DNA of 64,000 nt from Ciborinia camelliae (GCA_025890175.1 JANPYM010000011.1:724299-788298), one strand, 5' to 3'. Shown: positions 25,033 to 37,213, counted from the first letter of the stretch. Translations and numbers: made by a program. The notes: generated by a model not told the origin, from the sequence alone.

Positions 25033-27744
25033 TCATCGGATAACAGCCCCCTCCTTATCAATCCCCTCCAAGCCCTCAAGAATATCGCTTCCTCCAAGCA
25101 ATCCCTCACCTCCACTAGTAGCTTTCATACTACTGGTCCAAACCTCATGAAATTTAACACTCTCGTCACTACTGGCCACCACCAAGCAGCCCTCTTGTGC
25201 CGTTCTCGTCATTGCCCTTCCTCCTTCCCTACTACTATGACTTTCATTTGGACCACCTGGATATGGTATTGCGAATAGTGCTCTATGTTCGCCTTCCCAT
25301 GGAATGGCAGCCACTTGTTTACAATCTGGCCAGCTGAATACTGCAATTCGATACGGATGTTCCGGTTGCGCGTAGCCGAATGTGGCGGCGATTTCACGAC
25401 GAGTAGTGGACCAAATGAGAGAGGTTACTTGAGCTGCCACGCTGATGGTAGCGAGACAGGCCCCGGATGAGGTGTGAAAGAAGTGAATGCATTTATCATT
25501 ACTGCCTCCACCTGTGGCGATGAGACCGTCTCTCCAAGGACAAAAAGCAATAGCTTTAACGGCAGCTCCATGGACCCAACGATGTTTCTCGGCACCGGAA
25601 GTGATTTCTTTGACGCGGTTTTGGCCGGCAACACTGTGTATGCGACGCATTCCTGCTGTGGCAAGGAATACTTCTTCTGCGGTACCAAGCTGACCACGAG
25701 AAGGACGGGTGACTTCATTGGTACGGAAGAGACAACAAAGATTATCGTTGCCTCCAGTTGCGAATGAAGAACCATCAGTGGAAAAAGATAGACCGCATAT
25801 TTGTTGCGTATGAATGGATATTCGGGCAATGAGTGCCATAGAGCCAGACCAACCATCGCGAGTCACTTCCCATGCATCAGGCCATTCAACAGCATAGTAG
25901 TATACATTTCCTTGTTCATCCCCAACAATAAGATCTTCTGTCTTCACCACAATTCCCGGGCAAAGCGGATTTCGGGAAGGCCGCATTGTAACTGAGGGTC
26001 TCCAAGTAACGCAAGCTATAGGACAGGGTTGTTGAACCTCAAATCGGGGTAATAAATTGTCGTAGAGTGATAAAAGACTCAGAGATCCATCGGACCTGCC
26101 AAACGCAAGTATTGATTTGGCTCCTTGTGTAGACGAGAATGCCAGAGATGTCAACCAAGAAGCATTTGAAGTCCCACCGTGAAGTAGATGAACTCCAGCC
26201 ATCTCAGACCATGCATAAAGTAATGAGCCCAAGCCAACGGCCAAGGTATGGCTTGTTCCCGAGTATGCAAGGACAGAGCAATAAAAATCGTCTCGTAGAT
26301 TTGGTGCATCAAGAACTGTGCTGGATATCAGCAAAATCAATATGAGAACATATGGGAAACTTATTTGAAAGGCGCAACAGGGAGTGTGCGAGGTTCTTGT
26401 GGCGGTTGTTGCTCTGCATGATGATTAATTTCGAGTCTGTAAACATGGATATGATGAAGCAAAGCTACTGACTTTGCTCTGGTCCACCGAGCACCCACTC
26501 CGTGCCATTCCATGCCGTCTTAGTGTCAAAATTGTGTCTCTTAGACCTGGAGTCGAGGGGGGTTATGGGAGATGTAGTCAATGGATCTCGGAACTCAAAA
26601 ACACGCTGTATGCGATCAATATCTAATGCCTGTGCCAACCTATCTTCATGCTTTTCGAAATCTTCCTGTGCTTTTGGACGTGAGGCAGAGAACGAGGTAG
26701 TATACAATGGCGCATTTGTTCCACTACCTAACATACCACCACGACCATCCGGGATGCCAGCGCTTACAGGGGCCACTCCGCCAACGGCCCATACGGTTCC
26801 CACACTCACCTATAGCTAGGTATCAGTACGATGAAAGGAACGATTTCAAACTTCCTATCCTCGGTCTCCCCCATCACTATTTACTCTGTGTCTGTAGGAT
26901 TACAGGGATCTGTGACTCTAGATTTGTACATACCTGTCTCTCCCCGTTGGGTGATGTTGGAGCACTCCTCTGAAACGTAAGGGCAGTAGCACCTATAGAA
27001 TGATTAGCGAAGGGATCAATTATTATCCTTGGTATATCCTATACCTCTCCCACGATTCGCAGAAACGATTCGTCTTGAATCGGGCCGGGAAGCAAGGGGA
27101 ATCGGTGATGTTGCACGTCGACGTGGATTGAAAGCATCAAGACTTGCACTACTATGCCTCATTAATCTTTCATATGCTGAAAGAGTTCCAGGATCCTTGT
27201 TAGCACGAAAGCTCAATGCCGAGGAGTCGGATCTTTTCAGAATGGGCAGAAATCGATCGGGAGAATTCAGAGAGCTGGGTGACTTTCTAGTCGGGGTCGA
27301 GTCAATTGAGGTTCGAGCCCGAAGTGTGTTTGAGAGGGTTGGTCTAGATTTAATATTGGATCGAGGTAACGTCGAGGACGATGAACTAAGTGGAGTTCTA
27401 GGGCTGTCTGATGGTCCATCGAATCGAAGGCTATTTGTTGCAACTTTTGATAGCTTGTGATTCGGAGAAACTCCCTTGATTACATTTTTGATCCGGATTG
27501 AAAGACTCGTTTTCCATTCCTTTCCGTTTTCATCTCGAATCTGGTTGAGAAAAGGATCGTGGATTGTATCGGTGTCTGCAAATACTTAGGACGAGCCATA
27601 CATCGTCGCGGGTGCATGATGCTTACCGTGGAGTATACTTAATCTTCGTTTGGAAGATGAACTGTCATAACCTGAGTCAGGTGGAGAAGAGTGAAAGGCC
27701 CCAGGAGAGTCATTGATACAAGTTCCAGCGAAAAAAGAAGACAT
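25033..27744 (-). CDS. ama1: AMA1-type meiotic APC/C activator (WD40, Cdc20/Cdh1 family)
   Basis: Six minus-strand exons: 27744-27627, 27575-27045, 26992-26934, 26809-26473, 26413-26365 and 26317-25033, giving 792 aa. The N-terminal half is disordered, with a C-box-like SPDRFLPILKR (residues about 143-153). APFK|VLDAPNLRDDFYCS starts the seven-bladed WD40 propeller. The protein ends in Ile-Arg (GAVIR), the IR tail that docks Cdc20-family activators onto the APC/C. Ama1 directs APC/C ubiquitination in meiosis and sporulation. Four introns are GT-AG. The fifth (26364-26318) has no usable GT-AG solution and fits AT-AC; see findings. Transcribed divergently from bet4. Confidence 0.88.
26318..26364 (-). 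other. Probable AT-AC intron in ama1 (47 bp)
   Basis: Reading 5' to 3' on the minus strand: exon ...CCTTTCAA, then ATAAGTTTCC at the donor, GCTGATAT as a CTRAY branch site, and CCAGCAC at the 3' end, then AGTTCTTGATGC. Removal keeps LPVAPFKVLDAP in frame. Unspliced or spliced with nearby GT sites, the frame hits TAA or shifts. Confidence 0.6.
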
Positions 27745-28485
27745 AGCAACGCTATAAAGAGTGACAATAATCGAGGAGGCCGACGATAAGATGCGAAGGA
27801 ACAGCGGCTTATCGACACTCTCTCGTGAGAAAAGAATGACACAAAAAAGGAATAGAAATATTGAGCCTCACAACCTCACGCTGCTTTCCTGAAAGAAATT
27901 GGAGGAACAAGTAGTAGATCCGTAAGTCCAGGGGAAATTCCCTTGAAGATATCCTATGGGTTTCTTCTTGTCAATGGCCAAAGAATGAATGTCAACCGGG
28001 CAAGGGCACCGGTGAAGTGAAGCCTATGGTAAGGCGAAGGCGATAGAGCAAATAAAACTACCACAAGAAACAATCATACATTATTGGTAACGTGTATCGT
28101 AACCTTACTGCCGTCCTGCTGAAGTTAGTAATACTGTAAAAATGGTGATATGTGATATTCCTTCTGGTCCCGGTGGTGGACATATGAAGAGAGGAGAACA
28201 GGAGAACAGGAGAACAGGAGAAGAGAAGATAGGTCTGAGATATCAATTGATTGATGTTGTCGGAAGCAACGAAGTGCCAACAAGCTTTTGTCGGGTCTAC
28301 CTAGGTACCTTCAAGGAATCAAGGGGTCGGTCGGAGTTTACATGACAAAGCTCCGGCCCCGCTTACCGAATTTATGAGTCGCACCTTCCATTTGACAAGG
28401 CTGCGCTGCCACCGCGGCTAGGTAGCAGGTAGCAGGTAGCTGTTATCCAACAATTCTTTACTTCGACAGCAAAGAGATTCTCAAG
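27745..28485. promoter_or_regulatory. Divergent intergenic promoter between ama1 and bet4
   Basis: 741 bp separate the two start codons, which point away from each other, so both promoters must lie here. It contains a GGAGAACA triplication (about 28192-28220) and GTAGCAGGTAGCAGGTAGC (about 28420). No defined factor site is claimed. Confidence 0.5.
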
Positions 28486-29862
28486 ATGGCAAGCGTATGT
28501 GTCTCAAGGCTTCGTAGAAACTTGGGACTGATCAAATGTATAGCATGGAATTCCACGGGCTGCGACGACTGAGCAAAAATCAGTTGCGGCCCAGCAAAAG
28601 GAACGTAAGGACATTGAAGAATATAAAGCTTTGGTAGAGCTGATCGAGCTCAAGGTAAGCAATATTCAGTTGATTGATGACCATTCTAATTCAGCGAAAG
28701 ATTGCAGAGCGTCAATATACCCGCGAGGTTCTCGAACTTACCTCCAAGCTGTTATCGAAGAACCCCGAATACTATACAATATGGAACATCCGCAGACGCT
28801 TGCTAATCAATGGATTGTTCCCAAAATCTTCAGATTCATCATTGGAGTCCCAGCACTCTTCTACTCGTGTCTCATGCACGTCTTCTTCTGGCGTGATCTC
28901 CTCCTCTAGCTCTACTTCTTCCGAGGCCTTAAACACTACCCAGGCGGGCCAGAACCCCCAGACTCCTGGGAAGAATTCTACCATTCTTGATTTGATACAA
29001 GCAGATTTAGATTTTATATTTCCGTTGATGCTGGGCTGGCCGAAATGTTATTGGATATGGAATTATCGATTGTGGCTATTGAAGGAAGCAAACGACCGTT
29101 TAACTGCCGATATTGCGAGAGGATTGTGGCAGCGCGAACTTGTTTTAGTAGGAAAGATGTTGACGAGAGATAATCGAAATTTTCATGGTTGGGGATATCG
29201 ACGTACAGTGGTGTCCCAATTAGAAGATCCACGATTAAATGGCTCAAGCATGGTCGAATCGGAATTTGCATACACTACAAGAATGATCAATGCGGAGTTG
29301 AAGAACTTTTCGGCTTGGCATAACCGAAGTAAACTAATACCGCGACTGCTCGATGAGCGGCAGGCCACAGCGACTGAGAGGCGCCAGTTCTTGGATAATG
29401 GTACAGATAAACTCAATTTATTACATTGTAACTCGTGCTGACATTTCTTCAGAAATTGATCTTATCACTAAAGCTATGTGGAACGATGCATATCCATATG
29501 ATCAGTCCGTTTGGTTCTACCATCAGTTTCTCATGTCAACACTCACCGAGTCTGTTGGCCATGCAACCATAACCCCAAACTTTTCTAGAGAAGATCGTAT
29601 CGTATATATCAGGCAACAACTTGTCAATTTAAGGGATTTCCTTGACGGAGGTGAGGACTGTAAGTGGGTTTATGATGCTTTATTTGAGTACACACTAGCT
29701 GTATGTGAAATGGAAGAGCGTTTGCCTGAACGTGATGAGGTACAAGATTGCAGGGCTTGGCTTTCAGAACTGAGGAAGCTTGACCCTATGAGGGCTGGTA
29801 GGTGGGATGGTCTTGAGGTTTCTTTGAGGAATAACGGTATTCTACCTCCATCGAACGAATAA
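28486..29862 (+). CDS. bet4: Rab geranylgeranyltransferase (GGTase II) alpha subunit
   Basis: Four exons (28486-28494, 28544-28654, 28695-29400, 29453-29862) give 411 aa. The first coding exon is only nine bases (MAS), joined to HGIPRAATTEQK; the introns are 49, 40 and 52 bp. At least four PPTA repeats are visible (NPEYYTIWNIRRR, CYWIWNYRLWLLK, NFHGWGYRR, NFSAWHNRSKL), and a fifth is spread across WNDAYPYDQSVWFYHQFL. A Ser-rich insert (residues about 83-125) sits between repeats 1 and 2. The alpha subunit pairs with the Bet2 beta subunit and the Rab escort protein to attach geranylgeranyl groups to Rab GTPases, so it supports vesicle traffic. The gene is complete; the start context AAGATGGCA is good. 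Confidence 0.92.
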
Positions 29863-30191
29863 TAAACATTGGTTTACCCAATCAATTAGAACGATTGGAT
29901 GGTGGGAACTACGAAGACATCCTTAGGTTGAAATAAATCACATTGAGGAACCCAGAATATGATTTTCATTTACTTTCTGAAGCTTTCGAGGTATGGGATA
30001 AAAAGAAATATCCGAAAGAAACAACATTGCACACTGGAATTGGAAGCAGATCATCCGAACCAACTTTCAATACCGCCAGGTTGCAAACAAACACTCCCTG
30101 TGTGTCTGATTCTGCATCGAGAATCACTGTGAACCCAGAAATTGAGAACTCTCGCTTTTTTCTTCTCACAAGATAAGCATCTATCATGTTC

Positions 30192-30907
30192 CTAAACCAA
30201 ACGCAACACATTTCTTTCTTTCTCCGCCAGTTGGCGATATTGCCCAATTTTCCGTCTCTCGAGAAAGTCCAATACCCAACAGGGCATCATCCAGGCGCTA
30301 ACACTCAAGGGGAATATGCAAAGTACCAATTCCACGGGATTAAAGCCGGCCAGATTTCCCAGGACTAAAACCAGCAAAATCCACGAAGAACGCAGAGGTT
30401 TTGGCCCTTGTAATATCCACAAAAATGCGGTTTGGCTGAATACGCCTGTTGCGAGAATGAAGCTGCAGAATGCGACGATGTCATGGTATGGTTCGAAACG
30501 AAGGCCTAGAGATTTGAGAAGAGGAGTAGTGATCTGTATTGGTTAGAATAGTTTAGTTGGGACATGTTGGGGAGGTGAATTACCGTTGAAATGAGAAAGC
30601 TGGGTGTTTGGAGGTTTCTGCTGTAGTTTAGGCAGATGAATGTTGCGCTCATGAGAAGTGAAGAGCTGATGTTGAGGAGAGTGATGATGGCAAGGGATGA
30701 GCAAGAGTGCAATTCTCGGCGGGGAACGGGAGTGAGGTCGGAGGTATTGAAGCTGTCAGTCGAATGCTTCGGCTCGTAGCATGTTGAAATATGTTCAAAC
30801 TCCAGCTTCTCTTCAAGTAGAGGAGGAATCGCTGATTGAAGCAATAGCTGGCCCTTTTCGATTCTTAGGCCCGTGGGCAAGTACAATTCACAAGATGCTG
30901 TTGACAT
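30192..30907 (-). CDS. Small multi-TM membrane protein, unknown function
   Basis: Two exons, 30907-30584 and 30533-30192, give 221 aa. The 50-bp intron is phase 0 (GTAATT...ATACAG). A hydrophilic N-terminus of about 65 residues precedes three or four hydrophobic helices: LAIITLLNISSSLLMSATFI, IVAFCSFILATGVFSQTAF, then SWILLVLVLGNLAGF and LVLCIFPLSVSAW. The C-tail is basic (LERRKIGQYRQLAEKER). No family is recognised. It converges on bet4 and diverges from the next gene. Confidence 0.7.
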
Positions 30908-31498
30908 ATTGAACTGATAGTAAGTTGGAGAGAAGGCGGGAGAGTGATACAATCCGGTCTTGCTGCACATATGCCATATGTTCAGTAAGGGATGGACACT
31001 TCAAGGACTTTATCAATCGACAATTTTGCACGGCCATAGCTGCTCAGCAGCCTCGTGGTATTTGCAAAACAAGGTGTGATACACCGTTTTGCTGTAGTGG
31101 TAATGCAGTGAGACGTGGAGCAGCAACCGCAGCCATGAATAAGCCCCGTGTGCTGTGTTAGCTAGATGGGCGAATTCGAGAATAAGGCTATTCGTCGCCC
31201 ACAAACAGCGTGAATGGTTCAAAATGTACGGAAACATAGCCTCAAAACACGCAATCTTCCTGCTACTCTATACCGAGAGTCAGTGCTGCATAGAAAAGAT
31301 AACCTTGGCAGGTTTGGAGGGTACTCCCCTCCCTGCTTTATATATTACTTGTCAAAAATTTTCTTCTTTTTACATATCATTGAAATCCGGATGAATGTTG
31401 AAAACTTTCATACAAAACACCGGACAAAACCTTTTCTCTTCATCAACATCGATTTTTTCTCCCTGATACGGCTCGTTTCTACTTGGTGAGAGAGCAAG

Positions 31499-32387
31499 AT
31501 GACCATGCCATCCGCAACAGCTCCATCTAATGACCAAGTAATTCTCGGAAGCCACACAGATACTCATTCTGATGTCGAAAACTCTCTATCCAGTCCGATT
31601 CCTGGACGTCTTTGCTCTCTGGGAAGGCGACAAGTGATAATTGCAATTGTGGTTTTCGAGTGTTTCCTTGCACCCGTGAATATAATTTCCGGAATGATGG
31701 CTTCTGAGGGCAGGGCATGGATGCTCATATTTGTCTGGTTAGTTCAGTCCTTTATAACCTCGTTTTTGGAGCTCACAAGGATCATAGCATCTTCCTCCTC
31801 TGGCTCGTTCTGCTTCCAATCGGACTATTTCTTTATTCCGGACTGGGCTCTTTGGCTTTGATAGACATCACCAAGTAAGATCCACCCTCAAATATTAGCC
31901 TTCTAGAATTGAACCTTGTAGCAGAAGCACATTATGGCACCTTGGATGCTGTATCCTCATGTTCTACTTCTTCTCCTCGATCCTTCAAATCTCGTCGAAC
32001 CTCCTTCCGCAATGGATCCCAACGATTTTAGATTGCGGCCTCGGTTTCAGCATTGGGCTGCAAAGCCTACCCAGAGAAAATTTGCAAAGGTTGAAAGATT
32101 GGGCGACAGATGTGGCCAGTAGTCTATGTGGTGGTGTTCAACCTCATTTACGGCATGAAACGCATTTTCTATCGAGAAGGATGGAGTCACCATTGGGCTC
32201 TGTACGCGGATGAAAGAGGGGGGGTTTTGAAGTATTAGAATTACTAAGGCGAGGGGTCTTGAGTTATAAACAGTGGGGTTTTTGGGAACCCAGGGAGGAT
32301 GACCTGCTCACTGGTATACTTTCGTCTTTCCGTATGTTGGATGTTCTGGTGGTGAAGGGATATGTATTCCTGGATGCACCATTATAG
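31499..32387 (+). pseudogene. Four-TM membrane protein gene interrupted by a G-run frameshift
   Basis: Exons 31499-31661, 31748-31874, 31925-32043 and 32120-32238 splice with matching phases (intron 1 could instead use 31660-31742). They build four hydrophobic helices, including QVIIAIVVFE, IFLLWLVLLPIGLFLYSGLG, ILMFYFFSSILQI and VVYVVVFNLIYGMKRIF. At a G7 run (32218-32224) the frame runs to TAG at 32236. Another frame carries coding-like sequence (LELLRRGVLSYKQWGFWEP, DDLLTGILSSFRMLDVLVV) to a stop at 32385-32387. One base gained or two lost in the G run would join them. Either the copy is broken or the run is miscalled. Family unknown. Confidence 0.55.
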
Positions 32388-33311
32388 GATACCCATGTCT
32401 TTATCAAACAAATGCGTTGCAATTTCTAACAGCGAACATTTAATCATCTTCACAAATTTATTAAGATTATGATCTATCATTGAGGCCTTACCATGTTAAT
32501 CCCTCAACCAAATACAGACAAATATTCTCTTCATATTAAATACGCCTTGTTAGCAGCCTAATCATAGCCCCGCGGATAGTGACATGTGCATGCATATTAA
32601 GTGTAACGAATGTTATGTAACAATCCGTATGCACTGCCTCTAATATACACGGAAGGGAACATTTTCAGCCTGATTACCCAGCCTGATTCTCCAGCCTTTG
32701 CATGCATAAATATGCAGGAACCTTGACACGTTGAATTCGTAGCATCACACGACCTTGTTCAAGATATGGATGGGTAGGTATGTATGATGGCCCGTTGAAA
32801 CATGCCATAATCGGCAGGGCTTTTCTACTGATCACTTCACGTTACAAGCGCACTGTTGCCACGTTTTGAGGGTTACACAAGTAAGGAGTGTGAAACATTG
32901 TATTTTGATATGGAAACCTATTAGAGAGATACGAAAGCCAGAAGAAAATCCATCAATCCATCCATCCATTCCGATCCGCCATGGCTTGGCATATGCAATT
33001 TCAAGGTAACAGGAGGATTTAACTGATGTTTCTTGGGTCCCATAAACATGCGCAAATGAAAAACACTAATTATCTGAAGCCAAAACTCCAGAACTGAAAT
33101 AGTAAATAAATAGAGGAAAAAGAATCCCTGGTGCCTATCATCGAAAAGGTTGAGAGGTTATGTGGTGACGAAATGGATCCGGGTGAAACTAGCAAGTGAA
33201 CATGAATAAACGAAAATTCAGACGCAATCCTCTGTCCGGAGCCCCATATCTGGAGTGGTCGGTTTTGTAAACGTGTGCGACTTTTAGGTCTGACAATGAT
33301 CTTGTTCATTG
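32388..33311. other. Intergenic spacer, no gene seen
   Basis: No coding or structured repeat signal was found. This spacer marks the change from conserved genes on the left to the 2EXR array on the right. Confidence 0.5.
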
Positions 33312-34037
33312 CTAATTGTTCTCTGCCGTGCCAAACTTAGAATAAAATGTTGATTCCTCTTCTACAGCGTTTGGCAAGATCATTTTTAATGCCCTAAGAT
33401 TGATGTACTGCGAAGCCCAAATCCATTGAGGATAATTTTCGGGATATAAAAGCTCATCGAATTCCCCAATATCGTAAGTAGATGAGGATACCAAGGTATA
33501 TGTATCACCCTTCCCCACTTCAAGATCTATCAGAATCAGAGTCAAACTAAGTGAGTAATTTCTGATAATATGTAGGTCTGATTCATTATAACGAGATCTG
33601 TTAGGGAGGTTAAATTCTGGCTTGACCGCAAATGACTTGACTTTTCCGTCCCCAACCCATTTTCGATAGCATGAGAAGGAAAACTTGGACAAAATAACAT
33701 CAAAATTGGCTGTCGTTTCGATATTTAATAAGAAAGTATCGTTATCAGGATTGAAGTAAACTGGCTGCGGAGATTTTTGTTGCAAAGTGACGTAGACCCT
33801 CAGAGCTTCTTCGCGCGTGAAGTGGTTAACGCTCAGTAATGCGGGCGTCTGGCCTTTGAAAACTCCCTCGGTCGTGATTTCTATAAGGCGAGCAGTCAAT
33901 CTGGCGCCAAAATTGATGATCTTAGCTTTCAGTTCAGGAGGTAGTTCTGCGAATAATGTGAAAGAGGCTGCTGGCTGTGGTGGCATAGTAATTTGTGTTT
34001 GGTGGGCGTTGTCATCAGATTGCGAGGAAATATCCAT
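33312..34037 (-). CDS. 2EXR-family protein, copy 1
   Basis: Single exon, 241 aa. The start at 34037 is the first in-frame ATG (context AACATGGAT); the frame upstream has only a TTG. A short Gln/Pro-rich leader precedes the first 2EXR block, FTLFAELPPELKAKIINFG, in which ExR has become ELK. The second block is LLSVNHFTREEALRVYV, also off consensus. It is followed by PQPVYFNPDNDTFLLNI, the family's YFNxxxD strand. 2EXR (PF20150) is a fungal-expanded domain of unknown function named for two ExR motifs. No catalytic residues or targeting signals are apparent. Confidence 0.85.
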   Translation of the reverse strand: MDISSQSDDNAHQTQITMPPQPAASFTLFAELPPELKAKIINFGARLTARLIEITTEGVFKGQTPALLSVNHFTREEALRVYVTLQQKSPQPVYFNPDNDTFLLNIETTANFDVILSKFSFSCYRKWVGDGKVKSFAVKPEFNLPNRSRYNESDLHIIRNYSLSLTLILIDLEVGKGDTYTLVSSSTYDIGEFDELLYPENYPQWIWASQYINLRALKMILPNAVEEESTFYSKFGTAENN

Positions 34038-34573
34038 GTTAATAGCATTCAAGTTCTAGGTTAAACCATTAGTAAGTGTCTTGCCTAGTTGCAAGAAGAG
34101 GAAAATAGTCAGTTCGTAACATACAAGCATAGCGAAACGTTCCTCCAATTGTTGATCCACAACTTCCATGATACTTTCGGTTTCCAAAGGCGCTGCTTCG
34201 ATCGAGCGGATCTTTACACAATAGTGGTTCGCGATGAGTGTTTGATTTTGGTTGATCTGAGTGTGGATTATACAAAAGGTGTTTGTGATATTGGGAGTTA
34301 AGAAGCAATTGAGAGTGAACTATATAGCTTTGGCTGGAACTAGTGTCTTGCCTTGTGTCGTATCAAAAACTGTTCTACGGTGTAATGTGTAGAGTGAATT
34401 GATACAGCTCTTGGACACCTGGACCGTCTCTCTGCTCTAGTCTCTACAATTCAGCATTCTCCGATGTGTAGTTTCAGAAACCTAAAGTGGTAGAAAGTTC
34501 TCTACTAGGCAGTAGTCACTTTGTAGAAGCAGACGTCCTCCAAGCCAGGGTAACCACTCTGTGAAATGCTCTG

Positions 34574-34769
34574 GGGTACGGGTAGATTCGCGGGTATATA
34601 TCATGTGATCGTCTAATATAATCGTCCAAAATTGAAGCTATTCCCAACTCTATCCCCACCTTTCACTTTCCACCTTTCATTTTTCACCATCCTCCCCTTT
34701 CTCCCCTTCAACTTTGGACGACTAAATTAGACGATCACATGATATATACCCGCGGATCTACCCGTACCC
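34574..34769. mobile_element. MITE with 54-bp terminal inverted repeats
   Basis: The left arm 34574-34627 (GGGTACGGGTAGATTCGCGG...) and right arm 34716-34769 are reverse complements with about four mismatches. They enclose 88 bp of pyrimidine-rich spacer (CACCTTTCATTTTTCACCAT-type). No ORF, so non-autonomous. I could not find a convincing target-site duplication. Confidence 0.8.
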
Positions 34770-36101
34770 GCGGGTTTTAACCACCCCGTAGAACCTGCTG
34801 GTAGGCCGAAGAGGTGAAATACCCCGGGTAGGGTACGGGTGCCCATGCCCGAACCACCACTTCACTTCAAGATTATCACATCTCAATAAAATTGACGGCT
34901 CGAAAGTTCAGAAATAACAATGAAGAATCGATTCGGGGTCGAATTCAACAGGAGACGTTATACATGAACCGAAAATCGATATCAAGAAGCGCCATACATT
35001 GTCAAAACAATAAGCAAGTGAGAAGAAAATAAAGGGGTTAAATCTCTAGGGAACTATAGACCCGCCCGAAACTTGGTTAAAGACTGGAGATGATTGAAGC
35101 TATACTGCAAAACATCATGTACTCATCTAATCTCTACCAACTCGCATCATCGAACCACACTTAAGTCTCGTGGCTCCAAATTTCCAACCCAAAACTCAAA
35201 TTGGAACTGGAGCCTGCGCCAAACGAAGACAAGATAACGAAAAATATCATCAGAATCCTGCGGGTTGAACTCAATGGCGAAGGGAAAAATGCATAAAAGT
35301 CATATATCCCGAAAGGACTTCCTGCGCCTTCACAGGAAACTTATCTTCTTGGTTAAAAAGAAATACCAAGCATTCTACTGAAGATGTGTCTCATCGTAAA
35401 TTGAATAAATCAAGGAAACAGATTTGCAATGCCTCCTGTAACTGAAGATGTATCCAAATTTCACAATATTATTCCTCTCTTATTTGGTTCATCTACAAAA
35501 ACCAGTGGAAAAGTAATAACTCCTTCATGCCACTAGACTCGGAACAGGGAGCAAACCCCAAGAAACAAGAGGTTATCCAATATTTAGTACATACGCAGAT
35601 ATCAGAAAAAACTCCTCTTGTTATTTACCCTATGACTTAATATCACCGAGAAAGGCTCAAGAATGGAATCATTCATACTGCTTATGTCAAGTCTCACCTT
35701 GTAATTCTCTATCGTGACAGTAATAATTTCAAACTCATATCATATACTCATAACCCTATCGTGTCATGATCTCAGTGGTTAAATCGTATTAGGGATGGGA
35801 GACATTTACATTTAAAACAACAATTATAACATCATATATTCGGTGAAGTAGTCAGAATGTTGATATCAGAGATGAAAATTTGAACTCTATCAACCCTCTA
35901 ATCTTTTACCAAATACTTTGGTTGCATATTTAAAACATCTTTACAAGAGTCCTATGATAACTGTTCTTGAAAGTCTAGCTTTCGTGTCGCAATCCTTTTG
36001 GCACATTCAAATGAGATAAAATAATTACAAGGCATGAACCAATCATGTCGAGTGGAATATTCATACCGGGTAAAGCTCTCAACTTCTTTAGTACTATTGA
36101 A

Positions 36102-36155
36102 CTTATTGTATTGTTGTAGTGACTATCGAGATAGTGTATGTAGAACTATTTTATA
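36102..36155. repeat. Dispersed repeat, copy A (about 55 bp)
   Basis: ATTGAACTTATTGTATTGTT...TATCGAGATAGTGTATGTAG then AACTATTTTAT. Copy B is at 42831-42882 with a few differences and a small deletion. Confidence 0.7.
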
Positions 36156-36187
36156 ACAACAAGTACTATCTGAGCAGCGAATACCAA

Positions 36188-37213
36188 CTAGGCATCAAAA
36201 AGGCTTAGTCCCAACTGCATGCCATAAAACCTCTCCTCAACCTCCATCATGCTGACTAATGTGACGCACGCAAAAGCCCCTCTCCTATCCTCGAACAAGA
36301 ACTCATACAAATCTTCAAAGCATCCCCCAGCAATCTCTCTCCTCTCCTCCTGACTCTTCCCCTTCAGCCAGCCAGGTGTGTTCCAGCAGTCTTCTGGAGT
36401 CGCAAGCACCAACAAAAGCTCCGTAGGAGGTGTCTTCAGCTCGCTCATCTTCTTCACAAAAGCTGCGAGAGCAGAAGCGTTGCGAATTCCGTATTGGCTA
36501 GCGTCCCAGATAATTTTTGGAGCCCTGATACTGGCACCACCAACGGATTTCAAATCAGCGGTTAAAGGAGGAAAGGACACCACCTGTTGCTGACGATTGT
36601 TCTGGCGATTAGACTTCGAGAATGAGCTATAGAGCCAATTCGATATATTGATATCAGTCACAGAGATAGCATCAATCTTGTCGTTGATGTAGATAGCGTG
36701 TAAGCCCAAGAAGTGGTTGATATGATTGATGTTTCGGTAGACGCCCAGAGCAACTTCACGAGAGCTGCGGCAGACAGACAGAAGAGCGGGATTGCGTTAT
36801 TGTAGCTCATAAATAATACGCAATCGAAGCTTTTCGTCGACGTAATTGAAGCTTGATCCTCGAGAACCAGGCTTGATTGAGATGACGCGCGGTCCTGGCA
36901 ATTCGAAAGCCCAAATGATATCCTCAACCTTCTTTGTAAAGTTGTCGGAAAGAGGAAACTGGGTCTCAGTAGCCCGAAATCGAGGTTCGATCATGTCGAA
37001 AGTAACTTTTCTGATGCGCATTGTAGTAGTAGCAGCAGCAGGTGGGATAGGCGATTCAGACTTCTCAAGGTCTGACCCGAGGCGGAGGTTTGCGAGAGAG
37101 TTCATCCATCTCAAGGGTGTACCCGAATTTGGGGTTGATGGATTCTTGGCTTTCGATTCTTTTGATTGTTGCGACCCCGAGCCGTCTTTCAATGATTTAC
37201 TAGATTTAAATCA
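36188..37213 (-). pseudogene. 2EXR-family pseudogene, copy 2 (in-frame stop, no start)
   Basis: One continuous frame runs from about 37210 to a stop at 36188, broken only by TAA at 36799-36797. Upstream of the stop are VEDIIWAFELPGPRVISIKP and VDEKLRLRII; immediately after it come NPALLSVCRSSREVALGVYR and GLHAIYINDKIDAISV, the second family block and the YxN strand. No ATG precedes the conserved part except internal ones, and the frame closes at a TGA at 37213-37211. An inverted-repeat element begins 32 bp further upstream at 37245. No intron can remove the stop while keeping the frame. The TAA sits in CAATAACGC and would be CAA before a single C-to-T change. Confidence 0.75.

Larger units (their letters stand above)
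34038..36187. other. AT-rich spacer holding one MITE, otherwise empty
   Basis: Apart from the MITE at 34574-34769, no gene is recognised. At about 36102-36155 lies one copy of a roughly 55-bp dispersed repeat that recurs at 42831-42882. Confidence 0.5.

Noticed and set aside
36742..36830. A GTATTA...CCGCAG intron removing the stop in 2EXR copy 2
   Set aside because: The phase is wrong; it leads into a frame without family similarity.
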